A DNA stretch of 64,000 nucleotides. Source: Angiostrongylus vasorum. Lineage: Eukaryota; Nematoda; Chromadorea; Rhabditida; Metastrongylidae. Shown here piece after piece: positions 11,500-23,362 of the stretch (positions are counted from its first letter, which is position 1; the number at the start of each line of letters is the position of its first letter). The position numbers and the translations under genes are program-made. The DNA is taken from the NCBI GenBank assembly GCA_018806985.1, contig JADANN010000215.1, positions 124,001-188,000 on the forward strand, read 5' to 3'. Below the pieces are notes generated by a model. The model ran no database searches. It saw only the letters and a list, made by a program, of their open reading frames with translations, and had not been told where the DNA came from.

Positions 11500-11900
11500 C
11501 TAGAGAGAGGCTTCTTTACCACACATTTTTTGTACTCAATGGATAGCCTTTCCAAAACAACTGTTATAGGCATTGAGCCGTGATCAGCTGCTCTTCATAT
11601 CCACTGCTTTGCTCAGAAAAAGAATGGAAGAAACTTTAGAGTTCACTGACCGTATATTTGGCTGCTAACTTGATATTTGATTTATCGGAATAGACACAAT
11701 ATAAATTGAAAAGCTCTTCCATATGGTTACCGTCATGTGGTTCTAGAGTGAACCATTGTTATATATGGGAAACAGTATCCTACGTACTTTGCACACTTCT
11801 AAAGCGATAGAGCAAAGTTATTTCTATAACTTTGTAATGTTCTGAACCGTCTAGGAGGCCATTTATGTCGGAGAGGTGAATACGGATAATTCGACCCACT
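11500..11900. repeat. duplication unit B, right part
   Basis: This continues the match to unit A (4380-5150), including GAGCCGTGATCAGCTGCTCTT, ATATGGTTACCGTCATGTGG and TATGTCGGAGAGGTGAA. The single AGTATCCTACGTACT at 11774-11788 is the unfilled counterpart of the SINE-3 target in unit A. Confidence 0.75.
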
Positions 11901-12719
11901 ACTTTATCGATGGCTGTTTGAAACGGCCAACCGTGACACGGTTTCTGTCATTGTTCTATGTAATTCCTATTTTATGTTGCTCTACCTACTCATTGAACAC
12001 CCAAGATACACGTACGAATATGCTGTCATAACGGGAGGACCATACAATTCGCATTATTCGCCATTGTACTTTGGGACCCGCATAATGCGGCTTATACACA
12101 CTGCTGTCATTTCTAGCACTTGGTGAGCTCTTTAAAAATAATCTCTTCCTCACTGTTGCACTTCCAAAAGTCGACAATGTCATCAGCAGGTCGAAGATTT
12201 TAGCAAAAATTTTCTATCTGTACTAATGTTGTTCTCATTTCAATCGAGTACAATCATTATCCACCGCAATACGGAAGTAGATAGCTCTGGCGAGACGGTG
12301 TTGTTTTTGTTGCACTGGTGGTAGCGGATCGACGTAAAAGCTGTTTTCGTTGTACGGTAACGATAACATTCAGCTAGAGATCCTATGTAAGATGGGTCCA
12401 CTATTTGGTAGATGAGAGTTTATAGAAGTGCATTCGTCTGTAGACCTTTAAACGCTCTTACGGTGTCGTTGCGGGTTACCTCAAAAGGGAAGGTGACATT
12501 ATCTATCGACTACCGGAAACCTGCTAAAATAACACGAAGTACTAGCTATGTTTGATAGCACAATTGATAGCTTTTGAAGAGTATGTACGGCACACGCCAA
12601 AAGCAAATTGAATAGTAATTACGAATATCTCTTTCGTCATATCTTTGATCACGATCATATCGGTGACCCTCCACAGGTCCGAGGTCCTTGCTTTTCAAAA
12701 CAGCCTATCATCTGGATAA
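11901..12719. other. no gene recognised
   Basis: Only short open frames, with none conserved or recognisable. AT-rich, no long repeat seen. Confidence 0.5.
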
Positions 12720-13570
12720 ACAGCTGTGTTAAGTATATTTTAGTAGGGTTAAGCTTCAGTTTTCTCGTCTCCATTAATTTCTTAGTGATGGTGATGGTCA
12801 TGCGACCCGAACACCTTGCGTATGACACAAGTTTTGTGCCCCTGAACGAGCAAGATGCAATTTTCAGACGGGTCTTCCTTGATCTTATATTGATGCGAGA
12901 AAAAAGCTTTACCTGAGTCACACATAACAACTTTCCCTTTTCTTATTGAGCGGTGACAAGCGTTCACTTCCGATTAGAAAGTGGAACTTTTGCACCTAAA
13001 AGGCGGTGATCAAGCTTAGCGCTAACGGTGTGTACCACACGTCATCATCGATATGTGAGAATGTGGTCGATCTCCACATGAGTCGTGCCGTTAGGAGGCT
13101 CTCATGAAAACTGATGATTTTCTATCTCTTCGAAAATTAGTTCCCGTATAAGAGACGTGCTGTGGACTAGTCTGTCAAGGTGGTTTCCATTCCCATTACC
13201 TTTAATCTCCTACTGCAAATTTTCCTACTTTGTGTTCATTTTCGTAGGAGCTTCATACGCTTGCAATGAATTCTCTAAGAACGAAATTATGGAGGGATTT
13301 TCCATTCCGGATTGCTGATTTCAAGTTATACTTAGGTTATGGAGAGCACGAATTTGCTCTCACCAGCTATTCAGGTTGGCGAGTAGCAGTTGATGATACT
13401 AACCTTCTTTTTAACGCAGAGATAGCTCACCGAGTATAGCAGAGCTAGGTGATAGGATCTCTTGTGAGGATGACGTGATGGGAAATAGATGGCTAGAAGG
13501 CGAAGCCAGCGCCACTGACATTGCGTAAGGGAAGTTTTCTTCAACGAGGACTAGAATGTTCGTCATTTAA
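12720..13570 (-). pseudogene. RTE-B endonuclease-region relic
   Basis: This aligns in order with the APE endonuclease and linker part of the full-length RTE-B at 59.9-60.8 kb: AAGCTTCAGTTTTC at 12751 with 59928, AAAGGCGGTGATCA at 12999 with 60210, GAATGTGGTCGATCTCCACA at 13059 (antisense of the HAEIDHI motif region), GAGTAGCAGTTGATGATACT at 13380, and ACTGACATTGCGTAAGGGAA at 13516. No reading frame survives. The open frames on both strands at 12.6-12.97 kb are by-products of this relic. Confidence 0.7.
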
Positions 13571-14124
13571 AGCTTATGTCAGTTCTACTGCTTTGTGTAC
13601 CAGGTAAAGCGATCACATGAAACATGCTAGTTGTGCTACTTGTTTTTTCTTGTTGTAGTGAAGCACCCTTTTGTGGAGATTTCTCATGAAGTTACCACAG
13701 GCAATCGTAGGCCTTTGCGCATCAGGCGAAGATTTACGACCATTAGGCTGCTCTACTATCGAGTCGGGAGTGAATTTTTGTATTGGATTACTCTTAGATA
13801 GATTTCTGGATGACAGTGTTCATCTCCATTTCAGCTTTGGAGACTGGTGGGAGATAAATTCCACGCTCTACAAGGCAGTGCTTTGATGAAAAAAAAAGAA
13901 ATGAACGAAAGGGTTTAGAGATCATTATCACGTTCTATTACTTTCGTTAATATAGTTTTACTGTAAAATCTACTCGGCGCCACGGAATCTCCGTAACTCT
14001 TAGGTGCTATACCAAACTAACATTAAAAGAAATTCTACTCCCACCTAACCGCTGAATTAGATCGCAGTGTTCTTGTTGAAGAAGGCAAACACGTTTCTCT
14101 ACCTAACATTAGAGTTAGCAAGAA
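13571..14124. other. no gene recognised
   Basis: One 71-codon open frame (13671-13886, +) has no recognisable domain. Otherwise AT-rich sequence. Confidence 0.45.
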
Positions 14125-14425
14125 GGAAGAGAGGTAGCGCAGTGGTTAGTGATGCAGTTCATCGGTGAGCAAATGTCCGGTTCGACTAACTCCCCAACGC
14201 TCTCCCAAGTCCACGTCGGAACCCTTTAGCTCGGCTATCCAAAAGATTGTAAGGATAATCAACTCGACCAGTATTTTACGACATTCATAAGGAAGCCGAA
14301 ATCCTCAGGGCACCAGTCGAAACAACGCGCAATTGTTCGAAGACCTTTGTGAACGATGAATGTGAGGAAAGTCAGTCGAAAGCGAGAAATTCTGGGATCC
14401 GCCCAGTAGGTATGAAAAAGAAGAG
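14125..14425 (+). repeat. SINE-2 copy with tRNA-like head
   Basis: The head GAGGTAGCGCAGTGGTTAGT (pol III A-box-like) is followed by GTCCGGTTCGACTAACTCCC (B-box-like). The body carries family blocks AACTCGACCAGTATTTTACG, ACATTCATAAGGAAGCCGAA and CTGGGATCCGCCCAGTAGG. Related copies are at 28640, 32690, 34075, 44240, 54360 and 55545. Confidence 0.7.
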
Positions 14426-14722
14426 TAGTGTTAAAAAAGTTTCTTTTTTCACACACCTGGGCAAGTACTTGCTCAAAAACTGTTCACTAACTAAGTCGTT
14501 GCTGAAAATGTTTTCGAAGCATTCGCTGCTTCGAGAACCTCGGAATTGCTATCTTAGTATTTAACACATTAGCAACGAGACGTAGTTTTTCGGTCGCTCA
14601 CTGGATTAGTCATGTGTGCGTTATGCCGCCTGACCTCTCGCCTATCAAATGACCTCGCCCTTTTTGTTACACCTTTCGCTCCCTCCATAATTCGATTTCT
14701 GCATATGATTTATTGACAACTT

Positions 14723-14810
14723 TTCTCTTCCTAATGTCCTATCCATCCTCTTGGTTCATCTGTGCATTCTCTTCCTAATGTCCTATCCATCCTCTTGGTT
14801 CATCTATGCA
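14723..14810. repeat. 44-bp tandem duplication
   Basis: Two adjacent 44-bp units (14723-14766 and 14767-14810) differ at one or two bases; each contains CTAATGTCCTATCCATCCTC. A recent slippage or unequal-exchange product; no function evident. Confidence 0.85.
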
Positions 14811-15284
14811 CTTTTTCGTGCTTTTGAATTTATCTGTCTCTAGTGTCTAATTTGAAACAATCACCTTCACATTCCACTCCACCACTTAGCAAGATTACTG
14901 TTATTTCATGACAAAGCTTAAGAGGATATTCCAAGCATCGTTCGCTTTTTCTCTGTTTTTATATCATCCCATCACATGTAGCGTTGAATCACGATAGCGA
15001 TTGGCAATGAAAAAACAAGCAATTATTAGTCAAAAATGGAAGGGCTTCTATAGGCTTCGACCATGTCACGATGAAATCTCTTGTGTGCTGCTCATTGAAA
15101 AAGAATCGGAAATGTCCACAAGGAACTATTAGCAGATATGGACAACAGGGAAAGTAAGTCATATAAGCCAACAGTTGTTGAAAAGTTGAAAGGGTTGAAC
15201 TGTATATGCCTCCTATGTATCTTTAAGATCTTCCACGTAGTATCTTGTCATTTCTTAACATTCCAAATTCTTGTGTGTTAAAAA

Positions 15285-15502
15285 AGAAATGAAGATCTCG
15301 GCGTTGATCAACCCTTGCGCGTATGGCGCAGTGGTCGGAGGTGCGCTGCGATAGAAATGGGATCGATCCCGGTGCCCCTAGGGCTCACCAAGCCTTCCAT
15401 CTCTCCGTGGTCGGCAAATTGGTACCAGAGCTTTCTGGGAGGAAGGCAGCACTGGCTGGATTCATCGCTAGGCCGCGGCGAGTCATTGTAAAGGCCAGAT
15501 CC
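15285..15502 (+). repeat. SINE-1 copy, with an inverted tail scrap at its 5' side
   Basis: The tRNA-like head starts at about 15315 with ATGGCGCAGTGGTCGG (A box) and GGGATCGATCCCG (B box), followed by TCACCAAGCCTTCCATCTCT and GGCAAATTGGTACCAGAGCT. The 3' half and TTTATCC tail are missing. Immediately upstream, 15292-15311 (TCGGCGTTGATCAACCC) matches the reverse complement of the SINE-1 3' end, so an oppositely oriented scrap abuts it. Confidence 0.75.
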
Positions 15503-16424
15503 TTGTGTGTTATGAAGAAAAATTGGTCAACCATTCAGCCACATTGCTGTCACTCTTTGGTAGTTTGTTCAGCACCATACCCAATCTTATGCACTGTATA
15601 CCATATCGTATCGTTGAGGGAATCAAGACATTTATCGGTTTCTGCCTTAAGATGATAAGACGAGTACAACATCAATCGGCAAGATGTTATGAGTTGAGAT
15701 TATTTAGTTTTAGCAAGCTTGTAGTTTGTCCATACGTAGTCCTACATTTATACAAACACATTGATAAGAATCAATAATTGTCGATCTTTTGGGAGTAAAG
15801 CGCTCCTGATTTTTAGACTGTAGTGTGAAACTAAATTAGACATGCCACTACCCGCCGCAGTATCGAAACCAGGTGGATCAACTCGTGCAAAAAGCTTTTG
15901 CTTTTCAAAAATACGAAATGTAGATTAAAGCTCCTCTTGGTTGACGCCCACTGTAATTTATCGGCTTGATAAACCATTGACAGATTACAAAATGAGCGAT
16001 AAGAGCGCTGTTTGGAACTAAATGAATAGCCAAAAGAAAACAAGTCGTATACGACTCATGCCGTCACCATTGTGTTAAACTTGAGCCTTATGGGCAAAAA
16101 TCCGTATGTACCGTCGTCCTCAACTGACTAAAAAGTTCTTCTTTGAGTCCATTAATGATGTTTTAAGGTTCGGATCCAAAATCAGTATTTTCTGCGCTCC
16201 AGTCTAATATTTACAGATGTATTATGCATTCTTTCATAAATAGGTTATTTGAATTTCATGACTAAAACGGATTTGTGGATGTCGACCTACGCAACAACGA
16301 CGGTTCAATTCCCCGTCTGAGTCACGCTGCTCGTGATTTCTATCTACTCGCCTAAAGATTAACCCCAAGTTAGGAAAAGGAGACCTACGAACTTCACGCA
16401 TGAATGGACGCTTTCTCAGTATGC
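15503..16424. other. no gene recognised
   Basis: Short open frames only (for example 15831-16043, -). Nothing recognisable in either strand. Confidence 0.45.
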
Positions 16425-16625
16425 TTGGATGGACCCTCTTAAATGGTTGTGAGCACCCCAGCATAATTTCCATTTTTCGGAGTTTTGCTGACTTAGCTAT
16501 TATGGGTCCTTGGAGTCCCTGGGGTCAGCGTGGCCAAAGTGTGAACCAGGTCGTCACCACCACAGGTAGTCGCCACCTGTGGACCAGAGGGAGACTTGCC
16601 AACGTGCAACTAGTTTGATACCTGG
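16425..16625 (-). repeat. SINE-R, 3' half, diverged
   Basis: Minus-strand SINE-R with plus-strand blocks CCCAGCATAATTTCCATTTT, CGGAGTTTTGCTGACTTAGC and GGTCGTCACCACCACAGGTA. The extreme tail (TGCTTGGATGGACC) is worn and the 5' half is absent. Confidence 0.7.
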
Positions 16626-17024
16626 ATGGTTGTTGCTCCTGGTACTGCTTACCATAACCGCTGGCAAAGGCTTCATAGCAAATAGCCATTGGATCCCATT
16701 GTGGCAGTTCTGATCTGCGATGGAGAGGAATCTAGTTGATTGGCGTCCAATCCTCGGTCAACGGACTACATCGCTAGCGTCATCAATGCACTAAAAGTCT
16801 TATCTTTCCTTCTTTACTCTTTATTTTTTGTCCTTACAAGGCCACTACGTTACTTATGTGTGTGGAGTCATTTGGACATTCGATATATCACTGAATTTTT
16901 TAGATGTAATAGACTGTTCAAAGAAAACTGGTAAATCCCGTGAATATTTTTCACTTCGCGCGCAGACGATGTTTTCCTGCTCAGTCTGTTCAGTTAAAAT
17001 CTTAGGGAATTCCCAAGACCGACT

Positions 17025-17116
17025 TTGTGTTAACCTCGGCATTGATTGATAATTCGATGTTTTTCTTCAGTTCAACCACGTGTCTGCTTATTGAAGAAAA
17101 ACATCGAATCTTAGGG
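17025..17116. repeat. small inverted repeat from Penelope-type tail sequence
   Basis: AATTCGATGTTTTTCTTCA at about 17050-17070 pairs with TGAAGAAAAACATCGAAT at 17093-17110. The left side continues into CCGACTTTGTGTTAACCTCG, which is the reverse complement of sequence found downstream of the Penelope terminal repeat at 27740-27800. Confidence 0.6.
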
Positions 17117-17566
17117 AAATTTTTTTCATACAAGTGCACTCCTAACACAATTTTTGATCCACAGTTTAACTTAAAATTTAATACAGTCCTAGTCTTTGAT
17201 TACTTATCCCTTTAAGTTGATCTTGAGGTGAATCTTGTTTTCAACTCCCCAGTTGTGGCCATCTTTGTTAGCTAAACTGTCCCTAAACCCTTCTGTGTAG
17301 CTGAGCTCTCCGCTTTGCTGGCCACTTTTTTTTACGTATTTTTTTCAAAACTACCTTTCGTAATAATTTGTCATGTAGGTAACGCTGTGTCGCTTTCGGC
17401 TTTGTTGCGTAGAGCGGGAAATAGGTTGACGTTGGCGTGTCGACAGATGTCTGCTTGCCCGGTCCCGGACGCCATGTTTGGCCTTAACGAGGAATAAATC
17501 GCAGTAAACACAGCTTAACGTAAAAGTAATAAAGGCAGCATATTTACCTTTATTCACATGTGAAGC

Positions 17567-17795
17567 ATATGGCGCAGTGGTCGAAGAAGCCCTACAATAC
17601 GTATGGGATCGATTCCCACGCCCCTGGCCCACCAAGCCTTCCATCCCTCCGGGGTCGGCAAATTTGTACCAGGCTTGTCTGGCAGGATAGCGGCACTGGC
17701 TCAATCACCTCGAAACGATGCTTATTGAAGTCGAATGCATGGCCCATCCCTAACGGATTGATCAAGGCCATGTGCTTCATCCTTTATCCTTTATG
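17567..17795 (+). repeat. SINE-1 copy, internally shortened
   Basis: Complete at both ends: head ATATGGCGCAGTGGTCGAAG with GGGATCGATTCCC, body CACCAAGCCTTCCATCCCTC, and tail CATCCTTTATCCTTTATG. About 50 bp found in other copies (the block around ATCGGTAGGCCACCGCGAGT) are missing after TAGCGGCACTGGCTC. Confidence 0.8.
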
Positions 17796-17847
17796 TACAT
17801 GTTATTATTCTAGTGTTTAAATGCTATCAAATGCTGGTACATCTTGT

Positions 17848-18740
17848 AACAGTTCCCAGGATCGACTTTCTATTAACCTCGGCATTGGAATATGAATGCG
17901 TCGTTTTTTGTTCAGCAATCGCGAGGTTGTTAAACAGCATACATTTACTTCCATACAAAAACACAATACAATACAACAGTAGCTGACGTTTCGGCAGTAT
18001 CGCCTTCTCAGAGCCTGGAAGGGTATACTGACATACAATTTACTAGCCAAACGCTTCAATGACACTTACAAAAAAGACGAAAACTCTATGGTAATTACAT
18101 GGTCAACAGCTTCTCGAAAAACTCATGCTGCATGTGCCTTCCATGAGGGAAGATTAGAACAGCTGATTATGGTCGCATCAGGTTGATGACTGCACCATCC
18201 CACATCAGAAATTGATGCGAACATACGGGGTCAGGTCGCGTATGACCTATTATGCTATGCGCAGGAGACTAGAACACCAGCGCGAAAACTTCTTGAGGCT
18301 TTTTGGATAAATGCCAAAAACCCTACAATGAATAGCAGGGATGAATGCCCAGAGGTCATACGCGACCTGACCCCGTATGTTCGCATCAATTTCTGATGTG
18401 GGATGGTGCAGTCATCAACCTTATGCGACCATAATCAGCTGTTCTAATCTTCCTCATTGGGAAGGCACGTAAAAAAAGCGGTGAGTTTTTTTCGAAAAGC
18501 TGTTGACCATGTAATTACCATAGAGTTTTTCGTCTTTTTGTAAGTGTCATTGAAGCGTTTGGCTCAAGTAAATTGTATGTCAGTATACCCTTCCAGGCTC
18601 TGAAGAAGGCGATACTGCCGAAACGTCAGCTACTGTTGTATTGTATTGTGTTTTTGTAAGTAAATGTATGCTGTTTAACAACCTCGCGATTGCTGAACAA
18701 GAAAACGACGCTATCAGTAGCGATTAAGCTATCAAATGCT
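17848..18740. mobile_element. foldback element made of two inverted Penelope-like terminal repeats
   Basis: The left arm (17899-18248) and right arm (18353-18710) are reverse complements over about 350 bp with few mismatches, around a 104-bp spacer. Each arm carries the terminal-repeat signature: AACCTCGCGATTGCTGAACA, the hammerhead-like core, and the GTTTGGCTCAAGTAAATTGT-like block. The outer left flank (17848-17898) extends the same sequence. No coding region lies between the arms. Penelope-like elements are known to carry terminal repeats in inverted as well as direct order, so this is best read as an internally deleted or non-autonomous member. A chance rearrangement of two solo repeats is possible. 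Confidence 0.75.
18596..18631 (+). ncRNA. hammerhead-ribozyme-like core in terminal repeat
   Basis: The order is GGCT (helix I), CTGAAGA, AGGC-GATACT-GCC (helix II with one extra A before it), GAAAC, GTC, AGCT (helix I partner). GGCT and AGCT can pair with one G-U. Helix III is at most two base pairs, as in the minimal hammerheads described from Penelope-like elements. The extra A next to helix II departs from the textbook core, so activity is uncertain. Confidence 0.5.
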
Positions 18741-18776
18741 TTATGCTGCTTTTTTTTTCATTGATTAGCCTGTCCG

Positions 18777-19015
18777 AGGATGTTGCAAGAAACTCTTCAT
18801 TGTCGCCGACGTCTCGGCACTCTCATTTTTCTCTTCAGAGCCGTAGTAACTTGAACTGGGTGGCGGAGACAGTTTTTTTGTCTTCAGCAATGTTTGAATC
18901 TTTCGTGGTCATATCGAGTTCATTCAAATGGAATGGAATACACGCTATGGATATTCGATTTGAATAGCTGAGGTTCTGAAGAAGGCTAAGGCATCGAAAC
19001 GCTGACCACAACAGA
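18777..19015. repeat. second, more decayed terminal-repeat pair
   Basis: On the minus strand 18806-18845 reads as a worn CTGAAGAGAAAAATGAGAGT-type core ending in CCGAGACGTC. On the plus strand 18968-19005 reads TTCTGAAGAAGGCTAAGGCA then TCGAAACGCTGACC. They face outward from about 120 bp, next to the long foldback. Confidence 0.45.
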
Positions 19016-19134
19016 AAAAAAATCGTCCTTATCTATGGTTGCCAATACGACAAAAATTGATTATTCCTACCGAGATTAGGTTAAAGTTTGTTATCAGGAA
19101 CATTGTTATCTTTTTTATACCCAATTACACTCTA

Positions 19135-19345
19135 GTTCCCAGCAGTTTAGATAGATACCAGGATGGATAACAAATGCCATGATCCACCACCGTCCCATTA
19201 TCAAAATGGTCGCATGGCGACAAATCTTCCTCTGATTCACAAGGGCGACGACTACCTCTAGTGGTGACAACCTGAGCTTGATTTTGGCCAGGCTGACCAA
19301 CCTCGGGACTACAAGGAGCCACATTGGCCACAAAGGGAATAATCA
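19135..19345 (+). repeat. SINE-R, internal part
   Basis: Sense SINE-R from the middle (GATCCACCACCGTCCCATTA, GGTCGCATGGCGACAAATCT) through TTGGCCAGGCTGACCAACCT; it stops short of the AAGT tail. The minus-strand open frames at 19.1-19.4 kb are antisense to it. Confidence 0.7.
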
Positions 19346-20879
19346 GAAAGTAGACTTTCCAGTTTCGGGTTATGTTTATGGATGTCCTATCGTTCACCGT
19401 TATTTCTTTAGAAAACTCATTCATTTAGTAAAATTGACTGGGCGACAAAGTGTGTCCTATAGGAGGTAACGGTCAAACAGCATCAGTTCAAATTCGCGTA
19501 GAATTTGTGTTTCTCGAAAGAGCATTCCATCGTCCGACTCGAAGTAGCAGGTCCAACTAATCACCATCCAGTCTTATTGGTATTCCCTTTTGTTGAGTTG
19601 TTTGGAAACGATGTCAGACTCTTCGCTAGGTCGATGGCGACTGTTTTGCAGATCGCTGCGGGTAGTTGAAGGTTTTTGCTAGCTTTCCTATTTTAATTAT
19701 TACGAAATTTCTTCAAGCTGGCATAGTGTAAATGAATATTTGAATAAATCCAGAATGAAAACCTTACTTCCCATTTTCAGCTTTCGAAAGTCCGTCCGTG
19801 ACTTCGCCGATGAGGAATTGGCTCCTCATGCACAAACAATTGATCGTGATAACAACTTCGAAAGCCTCAGGCTGTTCTGGAAAAAAGTTTGGAGACCATG
19901 GATTATTGGGTATTACAGCTCCTGGTAAGATAGATGCGCGTAGTCAGTGACCTTCACAGTTTTTCGTTTCCGAGAAGTTTTGGGGACCTTCTGTATTTCT
20001 TTTCATGCTTGCTTATAGCGGAATTCGGCGGGTCGCAAATGAACTACTTCTCCCACGTGCTTGTAATGGAGGAATTATCGCGGGCTAGCGGCTCTATCGG
20101 ACTTTTCCTACGGTGACCATTCGAATCTCTGCGGTAATCAGATCGTACGGAATGGTACCCAGAAACAGAAAGAAAAAATGCTTGCCTCAAGGTGAACAGG
20201 ATTACATATTTAATTTGGCAGTTTATCGTTTATGAGAAAAAAAGCGTAAAGTTATCTAGCAAACAGTAGAGTCGAGCTACACATGTGTTGTCTCGGTAGT
20301 CCTCTACCATTCTCTTTATCTGAAATTGCTGTTTCTTCTTTTTAAAAAGTTAGTGCTGCGAATCGTTATTTGTCGCGGAATCCTCAACGTGCAGACTTGC
20401 GTTTCCATTTTTTTACTAGTTAGTATAACGTTTTTTAGAAGCCTATAGTAGCTTAATACTCTGGGCTTCAAAAATACTTCTGCAGCATAGTTTGCAACAA
20501 CCCTTCTGAATCAAAGGAGGTGTAGGTGTGAATAATTTGCGCAGATTTTGTTTCAAATGTTTAGTCGTTAGTTTTAATTGATCAGCGGTGAGCATATGGG
20601 AGCGTAAGCCATGTCAGAAACCGATACCGGCACGGATGTGGTCAGCGTGAAGTTGAAAGCCGAGAAGCGGGGCGACAAGTGCGACTGTTAACTATTGTCT
20701 TCCAAACCCTTGCGAGACTTGTTTTTCGTGGGCGTTTTTCTTAAAGGTATGTATTGAATAGCTCGAAATTCTGGATCACCAATGGCACGGATGCTGATGT
20801 TTTGGTAGTCTGTGCTAAAACTGATCCAACACTACACCAACACAGCATCACTTGTTTCCTAGTAGAGAAAGTGGGTTTT

Positions 20880-21000
20880 TTTATTGGTAAAACTTGGACC
20901 CCCAGGCCAGATCGAACCGTGATTATTGCGTCCGGAGGCTCACGGGTTACGCACGGCACCACTGAGGCCCTTGCTTTGCCTTTCTCTCTCAGAGCAAATA
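20880..21000 (-). repeat. SINE-3 fragment in intron 4 of the IVD locus
   Basis: In the minus direction it carries CAATAATCACGGTTCGATCT (B-box-like) and the GGGGGTCCAAGTTTTACCAA block typical of the family end; closest to 35565-35700. It lies just after the exon ending at 20870 and produces a readthrough open frame that is not IVD sequence. Confidence 0.5.
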
Positions 21001-21210
21001 GAAAGGTAAAGCAAGGTCCTCAGTAGTGCCATGTTTAAAAACATATTGAGTGCTTATATATTCTCGTATCTTCTGAACAGTATGAGAACATGCCTACTTG
21101 TTCAATTTGTTCAGGGTTTCAAAGCTTCAGTACTTCACCAAAGCTCAACAAGCTTGGTATGCGCGGTTCCAACACTTGTGAGCTGGTGTTCGAGGATTGT
21201 GAGATTCCAG

Positions 21211-23362
21211 GTGAGGACTATATTTCCCACGTCTTTGTGAAGTCCTACTTAGTGGTTTTTCAATGCTCTCATTTTTTTGATGTTTTGAAGGTTTCTTTTC
21301 TTCATCCTTTTTTCTCTCTTAAATAGCCTGGATTTTCTTGTTTGTTACTATCTGGTTAGCAGTGTACTCCTGGGAACTTTTTTTCAACCCATGAATTAAG
21401 AAATTTTGGTTTTAGAACTAAGTAAAGGAGTAAAACTTGCTAGGTGGCCTGTATTCAAGTGGCTTAGGTTTCCATAGCAATTTTTTCCATGTTTCGTTGT
21501 CTTGCAAGTGTTCTCCACAGAAATCACCGGACTCCTATACGGGTTCACTTTGGCGTAAGGGTCCGAAGATTAATTCTGGCTGTGCATATAGCTAGCTTAC
21601 GCGTTAAAACACATATTTTTGAATGTATTTCTCGGAATCGCTTTGATTGCTTCGAGATTCACTGTAATGTTCTTCGTCAATTGTCGTGCGTTATGTGAAC
21701 AACCCAGTGATTTTGTTTCTACAAGTCGTATTCCCCGCTGGCTTTTTTATGTGACCAAAAATATCGACTCATGGCTTAGGAACTATTGTGTTAATACGAT
21801 GAGCACTGGGAACAGCAACTTTGTCAGTGCTCTCTGCTTGAACTCTTGAGACGGCTTACGCCTTTCGTTGTTTTTTTTCTGCTTGTTTTTTTTTCTGCTA
21901 ATCTTTTCTCTCATTAATCATTAGTACTACTTGATGATCTTTGCGCTTTTTCCTGCCCATTGAATCATCCAGAATGATCTGTTTTCCCTTATACCTGTTT
22001 CTCTTCCAATTGGTCCTTAGGACTGTCTTTTTTTTACGTATTTCTTTATGCTAGTTTCAGTTGGTAGTAAGCTTGTTAGGGGCTCAACTAGGTTTTTTTA
22101 ATTAGCGATTTATGTTAACTGCTCGTCATCGATCCTGTTTACGACTTTCATTTTTCGCACTGCCTTTTTGAGTTCTCGTCTGGTCCTCCTCTTCCTACCT
22201 TTTTTGAGTTGATGTTAATAACCAGTTGTTCAGTGTCTACCGCAGCAACGTTTGTAGTCGCAAATTGCTCACAATTTTTCTAGAGCTCTTTAGTTCTAAG
22301 CTTACCTTAAATTTATGACTGGCTTGTCGGAGTGAATTCGAAACTTGTATTCTTTCTTTGATTAGCTTACAGGAGGACGATAAATATTCCAAGCTCAATT
22401 ATTAAATTCGGAAAGCCTCCAGAAGTAGTTGTGATCTTTCGTAATATTACGACCTTCACCGGTTATAAGTGGATGCAGCGTCACCATGACTGGACTGTCA
22501 GTGTGAGACTTGCTTTGAATTTTCTAGACAGATTGACTTCTTTTCTTTTCTGTGCTTTACTATTAATGCGAAAACTACGGTGACGTGATGTTGTGCGGAA
22601 AGATGAAGCCACCGCCATCATGGAAGGAACTCCGCCTCCTGCAGGATATGATAGCATTACGTACGAGAAGTTCCTTTTAGTAATTCTCAAGTCAGCGGAT
22701 GGTGGATATACATTGATGGATTCCCTCGAATAAGATTATTCTGGTAAAATGCAAGGTTCTTTTAGTACACTGTCAGAACGATTTCCATTTACGTTTTGAT
22801 ACCACGAAGCAAATTTGGCCTCTTTGTATTCGCTGGTTCTCCGTCAGTACCATTGTATTGATGTCGCCTAAGATTTTTAAGTCTCTTTGCAGCTGAGTTC
22901 TTGAGGTCTTCATAAAACTACCTAATTTCGCGTTATTATGTGAGTTTGTGATTATCAGCTTTAGAATCTTTTTTACCCCAGGTGGAAGAAGGATCATCGC
23001 ATCTATTGAGACACCGGCTTCTTATTCACAACTTTTTTGTACGAGAACGATAGTCAGGTTCCGATAAGACTCATTATAACATAGAGATAGCCATGCCATC
23101 ACGTTTCCGGATCTTTAACACAAGCAGTCGCAGAATCAAGTTGGCGGCCTTGCTAGTAGACTTCGTCTAGGACGGCAGTCATTTCTGTGATTTAGTTGAG
23201 GAACGTTCCGGTTTTAGTCCTCCAGTTTTGTGTTTTCATGAAACTCACTGGGAAAAAAATCAAAATTCCACACTTTCAGTATAACGACTTTTCTTCTACT
23301 TTCCAATTATTTTTGATACCATTTCTTTTTACTTGCAGAACTTTCGGATTTTCACTTTTTAG
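21211..23362. other. long intron of the IVD locus, no other gene recognised
   Basis: About 2.15 kb, much longer than the other introns (which are 66-490 bp). T-rich with short open frames and no recognised repeat. Confidence 0.5.

Noticed and set aside
12608..12967. Overlapping open frames on both strands, one with a GKAFFSH string suggesting a zinc finger
   Set aside because: No Cys-Cys-His-His spacing is present, and the region aligns with decayed RTE-B.
15315..15400. A true tRNA gene on the plus strand
   Set aside because: The same sequence recurs at many loci with a common non-tRNA body, so it is the SINE-1 head.
20100..20130. Programmed frameshift in IVD
   Set aside because: The locus has many unrelated frame breaks, and no IVD family member is known to use frameshifting.
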